Positions 14,869 through 24,900 of a stretch of DNA of 33,727 bases are shown here, one piece after another. The translations under genes and the position numbers were made by a program. This DNA is from a virus: positions 1 through 33,727 of IMG/VR virus record IMGVR_UViG_3300023179_007132; one strand, 5' to 3'. The notes below the pieces were generated by a model. The model was not told the origin of the DNA. It ran no database searches and saw only the letters and a program-made list of their open reading frames with translations. The first letter of the stretch is position 1, and the number at the start of each line of letters is the position of its first letter.

Positions 14869-15162
14869 TCAACCTAAGAACTGAAGTGCTTGCTGGAGGT
14901 TTGGAATCACGATTCTTGTGTTGGGAGGAATTTGAACTGACCAACCAATGTTACTTGCAGCGGCAATAAGCCAGTAATATTTTCCATCACCATAATATTG
15001 TCCAGCTAATACATCTAAACGTATAACTTCTTTCAAGAAGATAACTGTAACTTGAATTTGATTGTTTGCAATTGCATTTCGAATTTTAGACACAGTATCG
15101 CTTGTACCATACTGAGCACTGAAATTGATTCTAGGAGTTAAAAGATATCTGCTAGTTGCCAT
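14869..15162 (-). CDS. LysM-like baseplate protein (gp53/gpX-type), 97 residues
   Basis: The protein carries the LysM/tail-protein-X pattern: IRLDVLAGQYYGDGKYYWLIAAASN (about residues 48-72) then a turn and PPNTRIVIPN, which in such proteins binds peptidoglycan or forms a baseplate joint. Length fits small LysM tail proteins such as P2 gpX and the gp53 C-terminal domain of T4. It sits between two giant baseplate genes. Its last 17 codons are duplicated at the end of the homing endonuclease gene, and its current stop (TGA) differs from that of the downstream copy (TAA), so its 3' end was probably rebuilt by the insertion. It starts at the ATG at 15162, eight bases after the upstream stop. Confidence 0.82.
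   Translation of the reverse strand: MATSRYLLTPRINFSAQYGTSDTVSKIRNAIANNQIQVTVIFLKEVIRLDVLAGQYYGDGKYYWLIAAASNIGWSVQIPPNTRIVIPNLQQALQFLG
14873..14921 (-). repeat. 49-base direct repeat, upstream copy (rebuilt 3' end)
   Basis: This copy supplies the C-terminus of the LysM-like protein. Recombination between it and 13827-13875 would remove 1,046 bases including the homing endonuclease and leave an intact baseplate gene directly followed by the giant baseplate gene. Confidence 0.97.
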
Positions 15163-15170
15163 TTCTTAAC

Positions 15171-18100
15171 TCAATCTTTCCTGTTATAATACAAAGGAAC
15201 TGTACCGTCAACCGCAAACTTATCAATGTTTCCAACTTGATTTGTAGCTGGCTGGCCAGCTCTAGGTGTTTGTGTCTGTACAGAAGAGTCGGATGGATTC
15301 TGAATAAAGTAGTTTGAAGCTTTACCAACCGGCCAAATTGGTGCGTTCATGATGCCATTTGCATCAAGACCCGGTGTGATATCATGGATAACAGCCATTT
15401 GTAGCTGGATTGTAACAAACATAGGAGCCCGCAACAACTCACTACCATCAGTTCCCCAGTTAGCTTTTGCTTCACTATAGTCAACCTTAAAGCTTGTTAT
15501 AACTCCTGCCAGACCTTTGCCACCAGAAGAGTTAAAAGCTTTCATGATGGGGTTTCTAGTGTCATCGTAAAATACATTCGGAGTTAATGAACTCAAAGCT
15601 GCTTCTTGTGCCGCAGGAGTTGTAGCTTGCCCACTTTCTTGTGCTTGTGTGGATTGTTCATTGCTTGCCAACGAAGCAAACAAAGCTCTCGTGTTATCAT
15701 CGTCAAACATGCCGTTTCTAGTTTGATTGAGCTCATTAAGTTTGATTAATATTGGTGTTGGTTCGAGGCCGTTTGCTGTAACAATATTTATTGAAGGCCG
15801 AGATCGAATATCTGCGGGGCTTGACCCCGGAGCAACAGCATCAAAAATATACTTTTCTGGTACAATTCTTATACCAGCGTCACGACCAGAAGTTTGCACG
15901 CTATCGACTCTAACAATAATCCTGCCATAAGGATTGCTTCTATTTGTTGGAATAGTGCCTACTGTTGCCCCGCCTGCTAGTTTATATCGATCAAGGTTTG
16001 GAATACTGTTAAAAACTAGTTTATCATTTGGAGAAAAAACATCAGCCAGCGCATAAGTTCCAACAGAAGAACCAGAACGCCTAGTTCTTTCGCTTGTTGA
16101 AGAAGCCGGTTGCACATTTTGTAAACCAAGTCGATAGGTGCCAGCAGCAATATTGCTCATATTATTTGCTTTTGTTCGGTATGTTTGAGCCGAAGTTTGC
16201 GCTGGATTTCCTGCCTGCGGGGCTGGTGGTGTGCGTTGTTGTGTTGCACCACGGCTTCCGTTAACGTTATATTCGCTGTTGGTTGTTATACCAAACAACC
16301 TTGCGACAGCCATCTTGCTGTAGTTTGCTTTATAAAGATCACCAAGACGCAAACGTATCACAGGTGTTGCGCCGGGAATCTGCGAAAAAGGCTGAGTAAA
16401 CTTTAAGTTTCCAACTTCAATTTTTCTACCTTGTGTCCATTGCGGATATATCATCATTGCCAACTTGTTGATTTTATACCACATAAGATCATGATCGTTT
16501 ACATTTGTTGCAATCATTTTAAAGTTTACCGATATGTTTCTTGATGTTCCTTTATAGATTTGTACTTTGTCCATGCGCCCATAACCGTCTTGGGCACTAT
16601 ATTCGATTTGAAAATCTTCGCTAGCATCTTCTAAAAACGCATGGAATGACAAGATTTCATTTGTTCTAAGATCATGAATGTAAAACGGCATATAATCTGC
16701 TTCTAATCTATTTTCCACATCGTCAACAACACTTTTTGGAATCCTGCCATTTTGAAGAGCTTGTTCTTCATCGAATCCAAGAAAGTCAGACATATTCCCA
16801 ACGGCAATACCTCTTTCTACAGAACTTAAACCCATTTCTTGCCAACGACTCACTGATCCCGATGGTGCCTTGCCTATTGTACTAAAAGCGATAGTTTGAT
16901 TGTATATACCTGCGTTTGCATTCGGGCCACGAACATCGCTACCAACCAAAGGAAGACTAAGCATCCCTGCCTGTGAGTTATTCCAAATCAAACCACCTGC
17001 GCTTGTACGAGATTTTGCTATAGCATTGCTTCGATTGTCTGGAAGACTGTCAACATACGAAACGTTACTACCTGTTAATGATAGACTTCCACCAAATGCA
17101 TTTCTATTTATATTTGTTACGGCTTCGATTGAAATGTCATTTTCAAACTTAATTTTGTCACCAATACCCAACAAAACATTTATAAAGCGAACAATCTTAA
17201 GATCACGAATCTTGCGGATAAGGTTTCCAATACCAGCAATAGATACACCACCGCTAAAGTCTACCGCAGTGTCTTCAATCAATGTAATCCCGCTTCTTAA
17301 AAGCTCTCTAAGGATAACATTTAATCTTCCGCTTTCTGTTAGAACCTTTAAAGATGCATTTGCAGCTTGTTGTCCTGCTGTTGCTGTAGTTGCGAGACTT
17401 CCTCCAAAAAGAAAACTAAAACCAAAAAACTCTTGGATGCCTGCATTTAAACAATCTTCTGTTTGGTGACGGGTATAAGAAAATATACCTTGAGTGCCAA
17501 GAAACTGTGAAATGATATCTCCACCATCAATATTGGCTAATGGATACACACCAGAGTTTTGCAAAACAGATGCGCCCAACAATCTTTGTTTTTCATTATT
17601 GTCGAGGTACGCAAATGATTTTGCAGCACTTGGATCAGGATCTTTTCGCAAGTTTATAAGCGCAGTAAGAACGTTTAACAACAACACAAATGCCAAAATC
17701 ATTGCAACCGCAAGAGCAATTTGACCTAATGAAATAAGAGAATCAAACTGTGCGTAAACGTTATAAAACGATCCATATGTTTGAACGTCTTTGGTTGTGT
17801 CGAAAAAGTTATTGTTTTCTGGTTGTTCAACACCAGTTAGCTTTTTTATTTGATACGCTGGAGTGAATCTATTAAGACTTACACGCTTACCAATTCTTTG
17901 TGGCGAAGGGAAAGCCATTCTAGCTTCGGCTTCTATTTTAGAACCTGCGTTTTCTTCTCTTATAGTATAATCGAATCCTGCATCACCTTGAACAGCTTCA
18001 AACATTAAGTTAAGACCAATAACCTTCATTTGATCGATGGTCATTGCAGGAGCATCGGTTTGTGTTTCCCCTGTTGTTCTTACATAACTCCCAGAAACAT

Positions 18101-18755
18101 AGTTAACCCCATTTCCTATGTTCTTATAAAAATAAGAACCAAGAGTTATTCTTCCATCGTTTTTGTTTTGAGAGATTTGTGGTGTTATAGTTTTGTTAAC
18201 GTTGTTGTGCCCTCTTGTTGCCAACAATGTTTCGTCAACTATAATACCGTGACCAAGAGCATTGTTTGCATTAATGAATTGTTTTTGATAGAAATTGAGG
18301 TTGAAGTTTCTTGGACCTTCAGCGTTATCGTTTTTATAGTTAACACCAAATGGGTCTGGTGTTACGAGTTCAACTGCAAATTGCGTAGGTTTACTGTTAA
18401 ACTCTGTGTTAGCGTTTGGGATTCTACTTGTATCGATATACTTTGGTTGATTTTCGTCTTCGATGTTTGGAAAACCAACTTTTTGAACAGGCAATCCAGT
18501 TATGGGAATGTTGTTAACTTGCGATCTTTCAGAAGTATATTCAACTAGTTTTTCAATTATTGGTTGAGCTATATCAACTTCTTGGTTAAGAACTGGTGTT
18601 GTTGGTGATGTGTCCCCGCTTTGATAGAAAATTGATAAACGCCGTGGTGATGTAACAACTGGAATTCTTTCACCATTTGGTGTGATTCCTTGTGCTGGTG
18701 CTTCAGCATTCGGAGCGTTTAAAAGATTTTCATCTGGTGGTATAATTCGGGACAT
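15171..18755 (-). CDS. giant baseplate/tail-tip protein with one membrane-like segment (1,194 residues)
   Basis: The protein lies in the tail module. It has a polar, low-complexity N-terminal third, a strongly hydrophobic segment of about 30 residues (about 340-370, LGQIALAVAMILAFVLLLNV), a helical part, and a beta-rich part (about 690-800) with SFHAFLEDASEDF, YAAQDGYGR-like strands, DHDLMWYKINKLAMMIYP and IRLRLGDLYKA. The last pattern is typical of phage baseplate proteins of the gp48/gp54 and initiator class, in which a Trp/Tyr helix follows a strand repeat. The C-terminal 100 residues are rich in Gln/Thr/Pro. A hydrophobic segment in a baseplate protein is unusual and may insert into the host membrane or be buried; inference only. 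It follows the 64-residue gene by 19 bases. Confidence 0.75.
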   Translation of the reverse strand: MSRIIPPDENLLNAPNAEAPAQGITPNGERIPVVTSPRRLSIFYQSGDTSPTTPVLNQEVDIAQPIIEKLVEYTSERSQVNNIPITGLPVQKVGFPNIEDENQPKYIDTSRIPNANTEFNSKPTQFAVELVTPDPFGVNYKNDNAEGPRNFNLNFYQKQFINANNALGHGIIVDETLLATRGHNNVNKTITPQISQNKNDGRITLGSYFYKNIGNGVNYVSGSYVRTTGETQTDAPAMTIDQMKVIGLNLMFEAVQGDAGFDYTIREENAGSKIEAEARMAFPSPQRIGKRVSLNRFTPAYQIKKLTGVEQPENNNFFDTTKDVQTYGSFYNVYAQFDSLISLGQIALAVAMILAFVLLLNVLTALINLRKDPDPSAAKSFAYLDNNEKQRLLGASVLQNSGVYPLANIDGGDIISQFLGTQGIFSYTRHQTEDCLNAGIQEFFGFSFLFGGSLATTATAGQQAANASLKVLTESGRLNVILRELLRSGITLIEDTAVDFSGGVSIAGIGNLIRKIRDLKIVRFINVLLGIGDKIKFENDISIEAVTNINRNAFGGSLSLTGSNVSYVDSLPDNRSNAIAKSRTSAGGLIWNNSQAGMLSLPLVGSDVRGPNANAGIYNQTIAFSTIGKAPSGSVSRWQEMGLSSVERGIAVGNMSDFLGFDEEQALQNGRIPKSVVDDVENRLEADYMPFYIHDLRTNEILSFHAFLEDASEDFQIEYSAQDGYGRMDKVQIYKGTSRNISVNFKMIATNVNDHDLMWYKINKLAMMIYPQWTQGRKIEVGNLKFTQPFSQIPGATPVIRLRLGDLYKANYSKMAVARLFGITTNSEYNVNGSRGATQQRTPPAPQAGNPAQTSAQTYRTKANNMSNIAAGTYRLGLQNVQPASSTSERTRRSGSSVGTYALADVFSPNDKLVFNSIPNLDRYKLAGGATVGTIPTNRSNPYGRIIVRVDSVQTSGRDAGIRIVPEKYIFDAVAPGSSPADIRSRPSINIVTANGLEPTPILIKLNELNQTRNGMFDDDNTRALFASLASNEQSTQAQESGQATTPAAQEAALSSLTPNVFYDDTRNPIMKAFNSSGGKGLAGVITSFKVDYSEAKANWGTDGSELLRAPMFVTIQLQMAVIHDITPGLDANGIMNAPIWPVGKASNYFIQNPSDSSVQTQTPRAGQPATNQVGNIDKFAVDGTVPLYYNRKD

Positions 18756-18774
18756 ACGTTACCTTGTTAGATAA

Positions 18775-18969
18775 CTATTCTTTGCCTTGTTTTTTGGATA
18801 TTTCTTCATAAGCACTAGCAAGTCCATTAAACTTGCCTTGCATTTCGTTTAACATGCCTTCAATGGCTTTTATTGTTTTTTCCTTTTCTTTTGGATCTTC
18901 GATTTGTTCTAAGATTCCTTTTAAAACAGGATTCGCAAATATTTGTTCGTGTATATTTTTAGGTATCAT
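18775..18969 (-). CDS. small helical protein between tape measure and baseplate genes
   Basis: The 64-residue protein is charged and helical, with a DPKEKEKTIKAIEGMLNEMQ stretch and no known motif. Its start overlaps the tape-measure stop as ATGA, and the next baseplate gene follows after 19 bases. Placement suggests a tail-assembly helper or baseplate component; the family is not recognised. Confidence 0.75.
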   Translation of the reverse strand: MIPKNIHEQIFANPVLKGILEQIEDPKEKEKTIKAIEGMLNEMQGKFNGLASAYEEISKKQGKE

Positions 18970-21900
18970 GGTGAGTTTGGGTATGCATTGGTAAATACAT
19001 CGGGTTTAAACGTTCGTGGATTTGCTTGTGTTCTTGTTGAAGATGTGTGAGTATGAAGTGCTTGTACAACATCTCCAACTTCCATTCTAACGTTAACGTT
19101 GATTGTAGCGTTAACAGCAGCGTTGCTAATTGTCACTCTACGAGTGGCTCCCAATCTAGAGCCAAGATTGTCTAGTGTCACTTGAAGAGGAGCCGTGCCA
19201 CTACCAAGATTTCTTAGTTGTCTAGAGAAATCGTTGTAAGATTGAATCATATCTCTTACAGGAGTAAGAATTGTTCGTGAGATGTTGTCTTTGAGATTGC
19301 TGAAGCGATTGGCTGTATCTTGTGCGGTGCTAGCACCAAAATACGATTCTAAAACTTGAAGAACCGATCTATCATTTCCGGTTGCAGCAGAGTCGTTGCC
19401 AAGTAACTTCGAAAGATTTAAACTAAGCGTGTTAGATGATAAACCAGTTGATTGCATTCTTGACAAAGAATTAGTTGCATCCAACATACCACGCAAACCA
19501 CCATATATGCCACCAAATCTTACACCGGCAGTTCTAAGTCTATCGGCAATTCCACCAAGCTTACTAAACGGATTGCCCCGATCCGTATTCATCAACGGGT
19601 TAGTTCCTCCAGAAGTTCCTGTGCTTGTCAAACTTGCAAGCATATTGTTAATGCTTTGCAATGGTTTATCCAAAATAGTTTGAGGAATTACTGTCTGATT
19701 TTGATCTGCCATTTCTTTCAAAGACTTGGTTGCATCAACAAGAGCTTTAAGAGCCTCGAAAACAGTTTTAATTACTTTTGCTTTTGATGCAAGACCGTCA
19801 GGTAATCTAAACGATGCAAGAGCGTTAAAAGCAGCTTCGGTTGTGGCTCCATAGCCACGTACCGTTCCAGCCCCCGATCCAATGTCTCGTTTGCTAAACA
19901 AGCCAATAATCAAGTTTAGCGGAGGGTTAATCATTTCCAATATGTCTCGTATTTTCTTGGTTTTTACACCTCTCGCATCTGTGACTTCTTCGCTCATTCC
20001 AGTTGTCATCATAGCGATAACACCAACAAGCTCAAATATTCCTTTAACAGCTCTTATCTTGGAATCAATAGCTTTTGTGTCGAAGTTCATACCTGCGATA
20101 GCAGAAATCAAAGTTGGAATGAGATTGAATACACTTTGAATTGATGATGACAACGCTTGAATAACTGCGGTTATTTGTGTACCAGCTTGATATATTCTTC
20201 CTGCGTCTCCTGCCGAACTTACTCCAGAAGTCAATTCATGAACGGCTCCAATCAAAGGCACAATCATAGAAGAAATCGTTTTGATAATTTCTGAAAAAAC
20301 CGTTAAACCTTTTATTCTTGTTTCGTCCAAACCAGTTTCGTTCAATATATCTTTCATTTTGTTTATAAACAAAACAATGCCGCCTGTTGCTTGTGTGCCA
20401 CCAGAAGATGTTTGTTCGCCAAACATCAATGCGGTTATATACCCGTTGATGCTAGTGAAAAAATCCGTAATTTTTTCCTTGTTTTTTTTCATTTGGTCTT
20501 CGGACAATCCACCTGCACCGCTAGTTGTTGTTATCCGTTCTAGAATGTTGGTTGCAGGCATAATGCTGCCAATCAAAGAACCAACAGCAGCGATTATTGG
20601 TGAAATAACCTTTAAACCTTCAATTTTAGATGCATCGATGTTGCTTATGGCACGAGCTACATCAACAATGAAAGTTTTGATTGTTGGTATAATTGCATTA
20701 ATGTTGTTGGTAACGTTTTCCATAAACCACTTTATACGGTTTCTGTTATCACCAGCTTTGCCGCCTTGAGAATCATTTCCAGAAACGTCTTGAGTAATAC
20801 GATCCAAGATGTTTTGACTTGGAACGATGTTGGTTATCAAGTTTCCAATAGCTGAAATGATAGGAGCAACACCTTTAAGCTTATCAATATCTTCCACAGA
20901 GAAAGGCATATTGACAATCAATCGAAGCATTCCCAATATACCAGAATCGTTGTTTCCAACTATGTTGCGTAAGTTAGTGGTCATATCCGTTATATAACTT
21001 CGTAATTTTTCCGAATTAATACTGGACGAACTACTATATTCCCCACTTGAACTTGAAGTTTCTTGAAACGCTTTCAACGTTGCGGGAGAAGGTGTGACGG
21101 CTTTTAGCACCTCTCCAACTCCTTTGAAAATCTCTCCAATAGCCCCCGCTTCTTTTAGTTTTTCTGGCGTCACCGTTGTTTCTTTTAACAGGTTTGTTAT
21201 GGCTGTGCCAACAGATGTTATAATGCCAGAGGTATGGCTAATAATGCTAGTAAAAATATCTTTTACCTTGTCCAATGTTGGTATTACGTTTTCATCTGGT
21301 ATTTCGTCAGCGAGTTCTGTTACGGCTCCAATCATTTTTGGAACAACTTGAACTATTGCTGCAATACCTGTTGCGACCGACTTGAAAACTTCTGCGCCTG
21401 CTTTAAGAGCATCACCTTGACCAACATTAATGTTCTTTATTTGTTCAATAATTTTTGGTACCAAACCGTTTGTTGAACCAAAAAGCAATGTAAATATACC
21501 TGTAGTTCCTTCTCCCAAAAGAAGCTTTATAACTTGTCTTATTTCGTTTTCTGGGTTTCCTCCAAACAAAACTCCTAAAAGACTGTTTCCGCTGGCATCT
21601 GTTACAGCTTTAATGATATCAACAATCGGCTTCATAATCGCCGCAAAACCTGCTGCAACAGAAGTAAACACATCGGCTTTAGTTTTAAGCTGTGCTGGAT
21701 CATCGCCTAATTGATTTATGATTTGAAGCAACCCCGGTTTACCTGCTTCACCTTGCAGCATTTTTTGTATCATAATCATGATGCCGTCTTTGCCAACAAG
21801 TACATCTTTTATTTTTCCAAGATTAAGTCCACCAAAATCAACTCCAAGTATCGCACCAACCACGCTCGCCCTTGATATCAACGATATTTTTGCAATACCA

Positions 21901-24900
21901 TCAACAACCGCACCAAGCATTTTAGCAAGACCATCAAGAACCGTGCTAACTGCTTTTGCTTTTTCTTCTGTTATATCTGATTTGGCTACAACTGTTATAA
22001 AGTCTTTTGCAAATCCTAACATTTCTTTCATTGTATGATACACAGCATACATTATAATTGCAAGAGCGGCAGCACCGGCCCACCCACCATATTTTTTTAG
22101 AAGAATTGCCGCTCCTGTCAAAAGTGCGATTGTAGCAGCTACTTTCATGAAAAGATCGACCATGTTATCCATGATCATAAAAGCAATTTTAGCTTGTTTT
22201 TCGTCAACATCCTTAAAATGATTTATTATCTTTTTGGCTCCTATAGCCAATAATCCTAGTGTAACGGCTGCCGCAACAAACCCACCGACAGCAAGTCCCA
22301 CTGCTGCACCACCACTACCACTAACATAAGTGCCCAGCACCGATAAAGCGACAAACAAAGTAGCTATCGCACCAAAAAGAAAAGTCATACCTCCTATAGC
22401 ACTAATCGTAACATTAACTTGCTCTTGAGTGAAATCCTTGAAGTACTTAAGCGCAGCCAATGCCATAGCCCCGACCACAGCCAGAGCGACCCCAGCGATG
22501 AAGAGGGCATACATTGCTTGTTTGAATCCTTTCGTGATTTTCTCTTCATTAATTGACATATATGTAATCAATCCGGCGATTGCTGCAAAGAGTCCAGTAA
22601 ACACGGTCATCATGAACGCAGTTTTTGCGATTTCTTCTGCTGGATATCCACCGAGCAGCCACACGGCTAGTTTTGCAACAAGAGCAATTGCGGGCAATAT
22701 TATAAGCGATACACCTGCAATACCTAACACTTGTTTTACTGCACCCGGCTCGAATTTTGCTTTGGCAACTCCTTGCATAAGGCGTCCTATAGCAATAAAC
22801 AACACACCCATGATTCCCAGTAAAACTGCCGTAAATGTAATTGATTCTGGTTTCAAACCAGAATTCTCAATATCTCTTGCAATTGACAATATCAAAGGCA
22901 TTAAAATTTTCACTGTAGCAGCTATTACAACTAAAACAGCAGCAATCTTAACAAGGTTAGCAGCAAACGATACGAGCCCCGCCCGCCCCGAGGCACCACT
23001 TGCTGCACCAGCAGCTCCTCCTGCACCATCTGCGGCTCCTCCTGCGGCTCCTGCGGCGGGAGGTATAGGTATTCTATTGACAAAGCTTGTTATAACTTTT
23101 TCAAATCCAACTTTAAGGATTGCTGCACCAAGAGCTCTTGTTACACCCAAGAACAAAGCAGGGCCAAACAATGCCATAACAAGTTTTGCCAAATGAGGTT
23201 TGATATACTTTTCAAACAACAACGTCATAAGTTCAACAATTTGCCCACCAACTTCTTTGAGCAATGGTCCAAGTTCTTGAACAACATAAGTAAAGGCTTG
23301 AGAAAAGACACCAGATATACCATCACCAGCTTGCTGCGCTAGTCGTTTCAAACTGGATGGGTCACGAATAAATCCAATAACAATACCAAGAACATTTTTC
23401 AATCCCATTAATGCTTGTCTTAAGCCTTCGACAAAAATCAATCCAATTGTTTTATAGAACGTCTTAAGACCGTCAAGGAATTTAGCCCCTGCTGGTGCTC
23501 CTTTTGTAAAGAAGTCAAAGAATATCTTTTTCATATTCTTCATGAATGCTTCTACGCCTGCTTTTGGATCGGTTTGCACTGTTTTGAAAAACTTTTTAAA
23601 TTCCTCAACAACACCTTTAAGCAATTCTCTAAAGCGTGCTGGATCAAACATATCAGCGATTCCTCCAAGGATTTGTTTGATGCTTGGGAATTCTTTTACA
23701 AACATTCTTCCAACTTCACGCCCTGCGAGAAGTATTGTTCTCATGATTCGTTGTACGTTATAAACAATTTCCCTAAATTCTTTAGTTCTTTTAATACCTC
23801 CCTCGAAACCTTTGAAAAACGTTTCGAAAAAGCCACCCTTCATAGGACTACCGCTTTGAATCAATCTTTCGATTGATTTAGCAAGGTTTTGCATTGCTTC
23901 GGCTTGGCTTATTTGTGTTTTTTTACTTTTTTTCATTTGAGCGTCAAGGGCTGCACCGCTCAAAGTTCGATTTTTTTGAGAAAACGCTAATCTCAATTCA
24001 GCATCGTTCATATCCAATTGAGTACCAAGATAGCGTCTTTCTTGAACATTCAATTGCTCGATACTACGACCTGTTTTAAAGAATGCTTGTCTGATGTTGT
24101 CCAACTTCTTCGTTGGATCTGTTTCTTTCATTTGCTTCATTGCGTCAATTTGAATGTTGAACGCTTCTGATAGCTTGGCAGCTTGCTCTGCTGCACTTTC
24201 AAAGTTAAGGCTCTTCTCAACAACCTTTTTAAGAGATTCAACAGAAACACCAAGTCTTTTGGCATAAGTGCTTACTTTAAGCATTTCTTTTGGTGCCATG
24301 ATGCCAAACGTTTGAGTGTCTTTCATCATGAAATCAAGATCTCGCCCATATTCTTTAGATGATATACCAAACTCTCTAGTAAACTGAGCAATGCTTTTGG
24401 TCATTTCTCTAACGGCTTTTACACCATCGCCACCAGATTCTTCAACAGAAAGCTGGAAACTCTTAAATGCTTCACCAGAGATAGCTGTTGCTTTACGAAG
24501 AAGAGTAAATTCTCCTTCTGCACCTTTAATAGATTCAGCAAGACGATTACCTAATGGACCCATTTCTTTGATGAGTGCCATGTTTTCTCTTAGCAATGCA
24601 GCCAAGCCTGCTCTTCCATAACCAAACACTCTACTAAGTGCCAATCCAGATTCACCAAGATCTTTGGTGCTTTCTGTCATGTTTTTGATTGCGGCAGAAG
24701 TGCCAATGTCTAAATCACCAAACTCTTTGCGTAATTCTTCTAATGCAGATTTATATTCGTCGGTACCACTTCCAGCAGCACCTTGAAAGTAATCTAAAAG
24801 TCTACCGGGTAAACTCAACAGTATTTTACCCATATCTTTAAGCAAACCAAAAGCAGAGCCGCCCAAAGACAAAATGTTTTTAAACAAGTTTTTTGAAAGA

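Noticed and set aside
16900-17469. 189-residue rightward frame, and 18030-18548 rightward frame
   Set aside because: Both are antisense to the 1,194-residue baseplate gene, without ribosome-binding sites or domains.
22429-23196. 255-residue rightward reading frame inside the tape-measure gene
   Set aside because: It is antisense to the hydrophobic Ala-rich part of the tape measure and its Pro/Ala/Thr-rich sequence mirrors that composition.
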